This document shows positions 44,592 through 51,342 of a DNA stretch of 64,000 bases, piece by piece. The notes beneath the pieces were generated by a model that was not told the DNA's origin, ran no database searches, and saw only the letters and a list, made by a program, of their open reading frames with translations. A program made the translations under genes and the position numbers. The stretch's first letter is position 1. Every line of letters starts with the position of its first letter. The stretch is taken from the NCBI RefSeq assembly GCF_029625435.1, contig NZ_CP121208.1, positions 310,001 to 374,000 on the forward strand, in the 5' to 3' direction. Source of the DNA: Arcanobacterium canis (GTDB lineage Bacteria; Actinomycetota; Actinomycetes; Actinomycetales; Actinomycetaceae).

Positions 44592-45203
44592 CTACTTCTG
44601 GAGCCAGTTCCCGGATGAGTCCTGCTGGTAGCCGTAGATCTTCGAGTCGGTGATCGTGACCCTTCCGTCCTTCATCACCGTGAAGCGAACGTAGGCGAAG
44701 TCTTCCGGTGAACCGTTCTTTGTGATCCCGAGCTTCTCGACTCCCGTCTCGCTGGTCGAGTCGGCGAAGGGTTCGAGAGCGCACTTCATGACATGTGTGA
44801 CGACCGTGCCATCGCCGTTGATGTAAGTGCCGGGCTCGGGGGAGTCTTCCTTGAGCTCGCCGATGGGCCTTGTCTCCTGGGGCTCCGCGCCCTTTGAGAA
44901 GGTGCGAGTGACATCGACCGCACAGTACTTTGCAGAATCGAGCGCGTGAGCCTTGAGGTCGAGGGACGTGACGAGCAAGTTGTCTGCTTCGGAACCCATC
45001 GAATCGAGCAGGAGCTCCGGGAACTCGACATGGATGCTCTCGACAGGTCCGAGGGCGCCACCGAAGGTGAAGGTCTGGGTCGTGCTGGACGTGTCGCTGT
45101 CGGACGATGTGCCCCCGTCTCTGGGGTCAGCTCCTCCCGAGCATCCGGCCAGTAGCGCGCCGGTTGCCAGCAGTGCGATGAGCGAGAGGTGTCGTTGTTC
45201 CAT
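44592..45203 (-). CDS. Putative lipoprotein
   Basis: A 203-aa protein with a lipoprotein signal: basic start, hydrophobic stretch and lipobox LLAGC at about residue 21, followed by a Gly/Ser/Asp/Thr-rich linker and a beta-rich domain of unknown family. ATG 45203 is preceded by AAGGAGG. I do not recognise the domain. On mobile elements such lipoproteins are sometimes exclusion or host-interaction factors, but nothing here shows that. It is divergent from the XRE gene. Confidence 0.75.
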   Translation of the reverse strand: MEQRHLSLIALLATGALLAGCSGGADPRDGGTSSDSDTSSTTQTFTFGGALGPVESIHVEFPELLLDSMGSEADNLLVTSLDLKAHALDSAKYCAVDVTRTFSKGAEPQETRPIGELKEDSPEPGTYINGDGTVVTHVMKCALEPFADSTSETGVEKLGITKNGSPEDFAYVRFTVMKDGRVTITDSKIYGYQQDSSGNWLQK

Positions 45204-45311
45204 GGGAGCCTCCTTGAATGTGCTCGTGTGCGAGGCGAATCTCCGAGGCATGATATAGCAGGCCTGTCGCATAGGGTGTTGTGTTGAAGGCCCGTTTCGC
45301 ACCATGAGGGG

Positions 45312-45569
45312 ATGGTGTGGAGTAACGAGGAGGCTGAGCAGCTGGGCCAGGCGCTGAGGGTGGCGCGGGCGGAGCGAGGCTTCTCGCAGGAGAAGCTGGC
45401 CTTCACGGCAGGCATCACCAAGAACCAGATGCAGCTGCTGGAGGCTGGGCGCGCGTCGGGTCGGAAGGGTGAAACTGGCTCCTCGAACCCCCGAATGGCC
45501 ACGATCTACGGCCTCGCGAAGGCCCTCGACCTCACCGTTGCCGAACTGTTCACGAGGGCTGGTCTCTGA
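45312..45569 (+). CDS. XRE-family helix-turn-helix regulator
   Basis: An 85-aa single-domain DNA-binding protein. The Cro/C1-type HTH covers LGQALRVARAERGFSQEKLAFTAGITKNQMQLLEAGR and ends with LAKALDLTVAELF. Size and fold resemble controller (C) proteins of restriction-modification systems; since the methylase and nuclease genes lie downstream, a timing role is possible but unproven. It could instead control the divergent lipoprotein gene or ardA. Confidence 0.85.
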   Translation: MVWSNEEAEQLGQALRVARAERGFSQEKLAFTAGITKNQMQLLEAGRASGRKGETGSSNPRMATIYGLAKALDLTVAELFTRAGL

Positions 45570-45607
45570 TCCTCTCCGAGCTTCCTTGTTGAGTGTGTCC
45601 CTGGATG

Positions 45608-45629
45608 TCGGGGGCGCACGCGCCCCCGA
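45608..45629 (+). terminator. Hairpin after the XRE gene
   Basis: TCGGGGGCG / CGCCCCCGA with a 4-base loop; no T-tract. Confidence 0.55.
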
Positions 45630-45716
45630 GTGAGCGTCTGGAGGCTGGGGTGTCAACGTGCGCCCTTTCCGAGCTTGGGCTGCCCACCCCGGTCTCCATC
45701 GAGCTCGGAGGTTCTC

Positions 45717-46256
45717 ATGTCCTGTTCAACCGTTACTGTCGCCCGTCCTCGCGTGTGGGTGGGTTGCCTCGCCTGCTACAACGAGGGTCGTCTCGTGGGT
45801 GAGTGGGTCGATGCCGAAGGTGCTGGCGACCTCACCTCCAACGACCTGCACGGCACCCCGACGACTCACGAGGAGCTCTGGTGCTTCGACCTCGAAGGCT
45901 TCCCGCGAGGGACTGGCGAGATGTCCCCGTCTGCTGCCGTCCCGTGGGGTGAGCTCTTTGAGGAGGTGGGGGAGCGCCAGTGGGACGCTCTGCTCGCTTG
46001 GGTGGAGACGGGCTGCTACGTGGCGGACGCCGACGACCTGCCCTGTGTGTCCGACTTCGAGGAGCGGTTCTGCGGCCGCTGGGACTCTGAGCAGGACTAC
46101 GCTGCGCACCTCGCTGAGGAACTGAGCATCTGGGACGAGGTTCCCGAGCACCTGCACTCCTACCTCGACATCGACGCCTGGTGGCGAGACGAGAGGCTCG
46201 ACTACTGCATCACCGACGCCCCCGACGGAGGCGTCTTCATCTTCCGATCACACTGA
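45717..46256 (+). CDS. ardA: Antirestriction protein ArdA
   Basis: A 179-aa strongly acidic protein. ArdA proteins mimic B-form DNA and inhibit type I restriction enzymes, helping conjugative DNA survive on entry. The family is recognised by PRVWVGCLACYNEGRLVGEWVDA at the N-terminus, ELWCFDLEGFP, and the FEERFCGRWDSEQDYAAHLAEEL region. ATG 45717 follows GGAGG. It stands ahead of the element's own restriction-modification genes, which are a different (type II) kind and so should not be blocked by it. Confidence 0.9.
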   Translation: MSCSTVTVARPRVWVGCLACYNEGRLVGEWVDAEGAGDLTSNDLHGTPTTHEELWCFDLEGFPRGTGEMSPSAAVPWGELFEEVGERQWDALLAWVETGCYVADADDLPCVSDFEERFCGRWDSEQDYAAHLAEELSIWDEVPEHLHSYLDIDAWWRDERLDYCITDAPDGGVFIFRSH

Positions 46257-46258
46257 CT

Positions 46259-46294
46259 GATCTCCCCGGAGGCCTCACGGCTTCTGGGGAGATC
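46259..46294 (+). terminator. ardA terminator
   Basis: GATCTCCCC / GGGGAGATC followed by GTTTCG, directly after the ardA stop. Confidence 0.7.
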
Positions 46295-46349
46295 GTTTCG
46301 CCTCGTATTCGAGGCCTTGTCTCGACTTTGGGGAGCCTGTCAGGTCATA

Positions 46350-47552
46350 ATGGCAGTCGTGCGTAGTGTCGAGCTTTTTGCAGGTGGCGGTGGTCTAGCC
46401 CTTGGAACGCACCTCGGAGGCTTCTCTACCGAGGTCGTGGCTGAGTGGGACTCCTGGTCCTGCGAGACCCTGCGCATGAACGGCGGTCTCGGACATCCCC
46501 TCGTCGCTGGCGTTGACGTTCGCGAAGGCGATGTCCGCAAGATCGACTGGAGCGATGTGGCCTCTGGCGTAGACCTCGTGTCGGGCGGGCCGCCGTGCCA
46601 ACCCTTCTCGATGGGCGGCAAGGCGATGGCCGCCGAGGACCCGCGCGACATGTTTCCGGCGACCGCCGAGGTCATCCGTCAACTTCAGCCTCGCGCCTTC
46701 ATGGTTGAGAACGTCCGAGGCCTCACGCGCCCGGCGTTCGCCAACTACTTCTCGTACATCCAGCTGCGCCTCGCGCACCCCGACCTCGTAGCCCGTGCCG
46801 GCGAGTCGTGGAGCGACCACTACGCGCGCCTCCAGGCCGAGCACACCTCCGTGCGCACCGACCTTCAGTACCGGGTCGTCACGCGGCTGGTCAACGCCGC
46901 CGACTACGGCGTCCCCCAGCAGCGCTGGCGGGTCTTCATCGTCGGCTTCCGGTGCGACATCGACGCCGAGTGGTCCTTCCCCGAGCCGACTCACAGTGCG
47001 AGCGCCCTGCGCGCTGTTCAGGAGTCCGGGGAGTACTGGGACGCTCACCGCGTGCTACGCTCCCAGCGCATCACCGAGCTTCGCGGAGGCGGAGATCCTG
47101 GCTTACGCCCGTGGCGCACCGTCCGCGACGCTCTCGCGGGGCTGCCGGAGCCCACTGAGAAGGGCTCGCCCAGGTTTCTCAACCATGTCCTTCAGCCCGG
47201 CGCACGCTCGTACCCCGGACACACGGGCTCCTTCATTGACGCGCCCTCGAAGGCCCTCAAGGCGGGCGTGCACGGCGTTCCTGGCGGCGAGAACATGCTC
47301 AGGCGTGCTGACGGCTCCGTGCGTTACTACACCGTGCGCGAGGCGGCCCGCCTCCAAACCTTCCCCGACCGCTACAGGCTCAACGGCCCTTGGTCCGAAG
47401 CCATGCGCCAGATTGGCAACGCCGTGCCCGTACGCCTCGCCCAGACAGTCGCCGCCTCAATCCATGAGCACCTCGAACTTGCCTCTGTCCGCGAGCACAT
47501 GGCCATGCGTGAGCTCTCACTCCAATACCCGCCTGCGCAGGTCACCGCATGA
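46350..47552 (+). CDS. DNA (cytosine-5) methyltransferase
   Basis: A 400-aa C5-cytosine methylase: motif I ELFAGGGGLALG, motif IV GGPPCQPFS with the catalytic Cys, motif VI MVENVRGL, motif VIII VPQQRWRVFIVG, and motifs IX/X REAARLQTFPDRY and QIGNAVPVRLA. Between VIII and IX lies a target-recognition region. The nuclease gene downstream overlaps it by four bases. Similarity of that nuclease to Eco29kI suggests the recognition site CCGCGG, which is an inference. ATG 46350 begins at the conserved part. Confidence 0.93.
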   Translation: MAVVRSVELFAGGGGLALGTHLGGFSTEVVAEWDSWSCETLRMNGGLGHPLVAGVDVREGDVRKIDWSDVASGVDLVSGGPPCQPFSMGGKAMAAEDPRDMFPATAEVIRQLQPRAFMVENVRGLTRPAFANYFSYIQLRLAHPDLVARAGESWSDHYARLQAEHTSVRTDLQYRVVTRLVNAADYGVPQQRWRVFIVGFRCDIDAEWSFPEPTHSASALRAVQESGEYWDAHRVLRSQRITELRGGGDPGLRPWRTVRDALAGLPEPTEKGSPRFLNHVLQPGARSYPGHTGSFIDAPSKALKAGVHGVPGGENMLRRADGSVRYYTVREAARLQTFPDRYRLNGPWSEAMRQIGNAVPVRLAQTVAASIHEHLELASVREHMAMRELSLQYPPAQVTA

Positions 47553-48148
47553 GTGCCCCGTTCAACCCGCTCGACATGCGCAACCTTGCGGAGTCCATCG
47601 TCAACGCCCTCGATGAGGTCGAGCCTCAGCCTCTCGGGGAGCTTGTGCGCTTCGAGGGAGCGGGCATCTACGCGCTCTACTACCACGGTCCCTTTGAGGC
47701 GTACTCGCTCCTGACTGAGCAGAACCGAGACGGCAGTCGCGAACCGATCTACATCGGCAAGGCGGTGCCATCAGGCGGACGACGCGGCATAGCGGTCGAG
47801 ACGAAGACAACAGCTCTCTTCAAGAGACTTGGCGACCACGCGAAGAGCATCGTCGCCGCGTCCAATCTCGACATCGCTGACTTCCGCGCCCGATGGCTCG
47901 TCATGGAGGACATCTGGATTCCCCTCGGTGAGTCGGCGATGATCCGTCGGCACACGCCCGTGTGGAACGCTCTCCTCGACGGTTTCGGCAACCACGACCC
48001 TGGCAAGGGCCGCATCAATGGCGTCCGCTCCAAGTGGGACACGCTGCACCCGGGTCGCCCGTGGGCTGGCAAGTTCCCACCGAACCCGGAGTCTCCGGCT
48101 GCCGTGGCGCAGGAGGTCACGGAATACCTGCGCTCGCGCCTCGCCTGA
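47549..48148 (+). CDS. Eco29kI-like GIY-YIG type II restriction endonuclease
   Basis: A 199-aa nuclease with a GIY-YIG fold: GIYALYYHG and EPIYIGKAVPSGGRRG form the two signature strands, followed by a conserved Arg/Lys region and an ARWLVMEDIWIPLGESAMIRRHTPVWN segment with the catalytic Glu (E of GESAMI). This layout matches Eco29kI-family enzymes (CCGCGG cutters). ATG 47549 overlaps the methylase stop, so methylase is made first and the nuclease is coupled to it. Confidence 0.87.
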   Translation: MSAPFNPLDMRNLAESIVNALDEVEPQPLGELVRFEGAGIYALYYHGPFEAYSLLTEQNRDGSREPIYIGKAVPSGGRRGIAVETKTTALFKRLGDHAKSIVAASNLDIADFRARWLVMEDIWIPLGESAMIRRHTPVWNALLDGFGNHDPGKGRINGVRSKWDTLHPGRPWAGKFPPNPESPAAVAQEVTEYLRSRLA

Positions 48149-48368
48149 AACGGCTAGAACGCAAAGACGGTATTTGGCGCCCATCTTCGCTCCAATATTG
48201 ACCAAGCTTCCGCAATGGTTCATTCCTGCCCAGTAAAACGCCTCTCTCTGCCCATAGAATCGCTAGGTGAGTGCCCGCTGCTGCTGCGGTTCTTTCCTGC
48301 CCGCCTAAAGCCCATCACGAGCACGTTAAAGAGCCCCGGTGCTTTCGTGACCATCTATCGCCCATGAA

Positions 48369-48403
48369 AAGACCCCGGTCACCTCATCGGTGAACGGGGT
48401 CTT
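48369..48403 (+). terminator. Terminator downstream of the restriction gene
   Basis: AAGACCCCGGTCACC / GGTGAACGGGGTCTT (one mismatch) followed by GTTCTC; it also faces the minus-strand genes that end at 48412. Confidence 0.85.
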
Positions 48404-48411
48404 GTTCTCTC

Positions 48412-48606
48412 TCAGATCTCGCGCTCATCGACACCCTCCGAGTGCCAATCGAGGCTCTCGATCTGCCCGAGGACCCGTCGTTGGTATGCGGCGACGCTTT
48501 CACCCTCACGGACCTTGCCGTCGAGGCGTTCTGAGCGCCTCGCGCGCTTCTCGGGCGTGCGCGGTTTGCCGAGCTTGATGCCCGTTCCGATCATCGGCTT
48601 CACCAT
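48412..48606 (-). CDS. Small hypothetical basic protein
   Basis: A 64-aa Arg/Lys-rich protein. ATG 48606 is preceded by GAGAGGAGG, a strong ribosome-binding site, and it starts 17 bp after the membrane-protein gene, so it is probably the last gene of the mobilization operon. No recognised domain; the basic charge would allow DNA binding. Confidence 0.6.
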   Translation of the reverse strand: MVKPMIGTGIKLGKPRTPEKRARRSERLDGKVREGESVAAYQRRVLGQIESLDWHSEGVDEREI

Positions 48607-48623
48607 CGTTCTCACCTCCTCTC

Positions 48624-49562
48624 TCACCTGAGCTCGTCGTAGACCCACTGGCTGACCCGCAGCACTGCCCAGACGAATAGGGTCGCTCCTCCGAGCGTTG
48701 CGGCAGCGATTAGGGCCTTCGCCCACCACGCCGACGCCGCCGTGAACGACGCCCACGCCCACCCGAAGAGCGGGCCGATGCCGAACATCGAGCCCAGGCC
48801 CCAGACGAGCCCGCCGACGAGGAGCAGCGAGACGAACAGCGGCAGGACCGCGAGGGTGAGGCGAGAGATGCCCACGAAGGTCGCCCTGCGCTCGATCTCC
48901 TCGATGCGCCGCTGGGCCGTGCTGAGCTCGCTCAGCGACTCCTCGACCGCTTCGTGGACCTCTGAGAGCTTGCGAGAGCCCAGGGTGGCCATCTCCTCGC
49001 GGAACCCTTCGAGATCGCTCCTCAGGCCGTCTACGGGCTCCTGGACGCCCTTCTGGAAGTGTTCCTCGACCCGACGAGACATCACATCGGCGACCTTCTG
49101 CTCGTTGAGCGTGACGCGGCTCTTGGCCCTCATCTGGGCGGTGAGCTCACCCAAGGCCGTAGCCATCGTCTGCTGCGAGGCTTCGAGCCTCTTCATCATC
49201 GAGTGTGCTTGCAGCTCGGAGGCGCTGACTGTGGAGCCGTCGCTCTGCTTCACGATCCGCTTGTCGCTGACGGTCTCGCCGAGCACGCTTAGCGTCGCGC
49301 TCTGCTTGTTCAGCGTCTCTTTGATCGCGTTCACGTCGCTCATGAGCGAGTCTGGCAACGAGACCTCCGAGGCCCGCATCGACGATTTCAACGCGTTCGT
49401 GCGGGTGATCATCTCCTGCTCGACGCTCGTCAATCGCCTGCTCGTCTCCCGCTGGGCTTCTACCAAGCCGAGGAGCAGCTTTTCGATCTTCTTCAGCTGC
49501 TCTGAGCTCACGGAGGGCGGTGTCGAGCTGCTCTCCATCTTCTGCAATGCCCTGGACATCAT
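48624..49562 (-). CDS. MobB-like coiled-coil membrane protein, start nested in the relaxase gene
   Basis: A 312-aa protein: a long helical, coiled-coil-rich N-terminal part (about residues 1-230), then two or three membrane helices (LAVLPLFVSLLLVGGLVWGLG and ALIAAATLGGATLFVWAVL). Its first 416 bp overlap the 3' end of the relaxase gene in another frame. ATG 49562 is preceded by AGGAG, which supports real translation. In ColE1-type plasmids mobB, a membrane protein that links the relaxase to the secretion channel, is likewise nested in mobA; this gene has the same place and topology, though no sequence match is claimed. Confidence 0.75.
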   Translation of the reverse strand: MMSRALQKMESSSTPPSVSSEQLKKIEKLLLGLVEAQRETSRRLTSVEQEMITRTNALKSSMRASEVSLPDSLMSDVNAIKETLNKQSATLSVLGETVSDKRIVKQSDGSTVSASELQAHSMMKRLEASQQTMATALGELTAQMRAKSRVTLNEQKVADVMSRRVEEHFQKGVQEPVDGLRSDLEGFREEMATLGSRKLSEVHEAVEESLSELSTAQRRIEEIERRATFVGISRLTLAVLPLFVSLLLVGGLVWGLGSMFGIGPLFGWAWASFTAASAWWAKALIAAATLGGATLFVWAVLRVSQWVYDELR

Positions 49563-50430
49563 CAAACTCCTGTTCTCTCATCATTCGTTCATTGATCGTG
49601 TTGTGAAGCGAGCTCCACGTGTAGTCGGCACCGAGCTTGCGTGCCGTGCACGCCGCCTTCGAGCGACCGAACCGCCGCACCTCGTCGTTGTCATCGACGA
49701 GGGCATAGGTGACGCTCGGGTCGCGGCCCTCGGCCTCGCTCTTTGCGCTCGTCTTCTTCTCCACGGAGACCCCGTGCTCGCGAGCGACTGCGCGCAGCGA
49801 GTCGAAGTCCACCGAGCGAGGGTCGAGCAGGGCCTCGTCGACCCGATCCGCGAGGTATTCCCTCCACGTGTTCTTCGAGAGCTCGTCCACCGTGAGCCCT
49901 TCGGCGTGCTCACCGGAACGTGAACGGTTCACATCGTGAGCGAGGGCAGCAGGTTCAAGAACCTGCAAGCCCATCTCGCGCATCACTTTGTCGTTGGCCT
50001 TCTTGAGCACCCAATGAGCAAGGCCGTTCTCACGGGCTGCTTTGCCCGTTACGAGATCGACGTTCGCGATGGTGATGTGCGCGTGCGGATTTCCGCCGTC
50101 GGAGTCGAGGTGCACGACGACATCGCACGGGCTGTTCGGCGCGACCTCCTTAGCGAGTGCGTAGGCCGCGTCAGCGACGATCTGAGGCGTCATCGGATCA
50201 CGAGGATCGAGCTCGTCCTTCGAGAACGACTGGATGATCATCAGCGCCTGGTTCTTACGCCCCGTGCCCTTGAGCATCGACTCGATTTTTGTGATTGCGT
50301 CGTACGGACTGCGGAAGTCGGATCTCCATGCTGCTGCACGCGACTGCTTCACGTTCGCGGGCTTACCGAAGTGCACGTACATGATCGCGGCGGCTGCTCT
50401 CACCGTCGTCGTCTGCTTCGTGATGCTCAT
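49147..50430 (-). CDS. Mobilization relaxase (MobA/VirD2-like)
   Basis: A 427-aa relaxase. The N-terminal domain carries the three-histidine metal motif in HLDSDGGNPHAHITIANVD and a downstream helical region; the C-terminal ~110 residues are Arg/Glu/Asp-rich, low complexity and overlap the MobB-like gene. Relaxases nick oriT and lead the strand into the recipient. ATG 50430 overlaps the mobC stop (ATGA) and has AAGGAG upstream. A conserved Tyr for nicking should be in the N-terminal region (YVHFGKP at residue ~18 is the best candidate). Confidence 0.87.
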   Translation of the reverse strand: MSITKQTTTVRAAAAIMYVHFGKPANVKQSRAAAWRSDFRSPYDAITKIESMLKGTGRKNQALMIIQSFSKDELDPRDPMTPQIVADAAYALAKEVAPNSPCDVVVHLDSDGGNPHAHITIANVDLVTGKAARENGLAHWVLKKANDKVMREMGLQVLEPAALAHDVNRSRSGEHAEGLTVDELSKNTWREYLADRVDEALLDPRSVDFDSLRAVAREHGVSVEKKTSAKSEAEGRDPSVTYALVDDNDEVRRFGRSKAACTARKLGADYTWSSLHNTINERMMREQEFDDVQGIAEDGEQLDTALRELRAAEEDRKAAPRLGRSPAGDEQAIDERRAGDDHPHERVEIVDAGLGGLVARLAHERRERDQRDAEQAERDAKRARRDRQRQADREAERRLHSQRLRAASTLDDEEARSLAADDGYGLG

Positions 50431-50819
50431 GCGCTCATCTCCTTCGCTATCGCGAGGAGCTGAGCCGTCGCACGACGCAGCTCATCGACCGCAGGCTCAA
50501 CGCCAGACCATCCTTGACGTGCGATCTGATTGACATTCACGCCGACGGCATTCACTTCGCCAACCAGACGCAGCACGTCAACGTTGATCACCTTCGGCGG
50601 GGGCGCGCCGTCGAGATAATCGACGGCGGCCCTGATCGCTCCCGACTCTGCGAGCCGGTAGCGCTGAGCAACGCGGGCGAGCTGTGCAGCTTCTCCTTCG
50701 GAGAACCTCACAGTCACCCGCGACGCACGAGGCTCACGCCTCGTGATCCTCCGGTCACCACCCCGGACTTGCTCTCCGATCTCGTCCGTGATGGTGACCT
50801 CCGGGTGAGGGGCGCGCAT
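50427..50819 (-). CDS. mobC: MobC-like relaxosome accessory protein
   Basis: A 130-aa protein with a ribbon-helix-helix-like start (RVTVRFSEGEAAQLARVAQRY) and the MobC signature LVGEVNAVGVNVNQIARQGW. MobC proteins bind at oriT and help the relaxase open DNA. I chose ATG 50819 because the DNA upstream is made of inverted repeats and uses rare codons in this frame; ATG 50969, which overlaps the previous stop and has GAGGGA upstream, is the alternative start and would add 50 low-complexity residues. Confidence 0.82.
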   Translation of the reverse strand: MRAPHPEVTITDEIGEQVRGGDRRITRREPRASRVTVRFSEGEAAQLARVAQRYRLAESGAIRAAVDYLDGAPPPKVINVDVLRLVGEVNAVGVNVNQIARQGWSGVEPAVDELRRATAQLLAIAKEMSA

Positions 50820-50820
50820 A

Positions 50821-50935
50821 CTTCGGTCGTACCGTTCCGGCACGACCGAAGACCGTGTTAACGCGCCCCGGCCAGCAGACGATCTGTCTGACGACAGATC
50901 GTGCTGGCCAGAGGGGCGGCTATGCCCCCCTCTGG
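50821..50935. other. Candidate origin of transfer (oriT)
   Basis: Three inverted repeats stand side by side upstream of mobC: CTTCGGTCGT/ACGACCGAAG (50821-50830, 50842-50851); GGCCAGCA..GATCTGTC with GACAGATC..TGCTGGCC (50870-50909); and CCAGAGGGG/CCCCTCTGG (50908-50935). Clustered dyads next to mobC and the relaxase gene are the usual form of oriT; the nick site cannot be located by eye. Confidence 0.65.
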
Positions 50936-50965
50936 ACTCCCCCCACACGCTCGCGTCGAGACTCG

Positions 50966-51274
50966 TCATCGTCCCTCACCCCAACCGGTGTGAGAACTCG
51001 ACTCGTTCGACGCTTCGCTGGTCGCCTCACGGCGACGCGCCGCAGCCTTCACGGCAGCGCGACGACGCTTCGCGTTCTGCTCGTCGATCATCGCGCGTGC
51101 TCGATCGACCAGAGCACGAACGCTCACCGAGTCAGCATCCTCGATCTCATCGAGGGCGCTCATGATCGCCTCGGCGAAACGCGAGCGCTCCTTCTCCTCG
51201 GCATCGCGCTTCTTCTTGCGCAGACGCTCGACCTTCGCCAGAGCGTCTGCGATTTCCTGATCGAGGTTAGCCAT
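50966..51274 (-). CDS. Small helical hypothetical protein of the mobilization operon
   Basis: A 102-aa protein with a coiled-coil N-terminal half (LDQEIADALAKVERLRKKKRDAEEKE) and a very basic Ala/Arg-rich centre. ATG 51274 follows AAAGGAAA. It lies between the helicase gene and mobC on the same strand. Small helical, basic proteins in this place may be accessory relaxosome or copy-control factors; no family is recognised. Confidence 0.65.
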   Translation of the reverse strand: MANLDQEIADALAKVERLRKKKRDAEEKERSRFAEAIMSALDEIEDADSVSVRALVDRARAMIDEQNAKRRRAAVKAAARRREATSEASNESSSHTGWGEGR

Positions 51275-51342
51275 GATTCATTTCCTTTCACTAGTGCGAC
51301 GTTCTCGTCGCTCGGGTGCCGGAGCCCATCCCGGCATGAGGG

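Noticed and set aside
48742-49923. 393-aa plus-strand frame across the relaxase and MobB-like genes
   Set aside because: Antisense to two genes with recognisable features and lacks a start signal; open because of high GC.
50820-50969. N-terminal 50 residues of a longer MobC
   Set aside because: Low complexity, several rare codons including TTA, and the DNA is occupied by three dyads; kept only as an alternative start.
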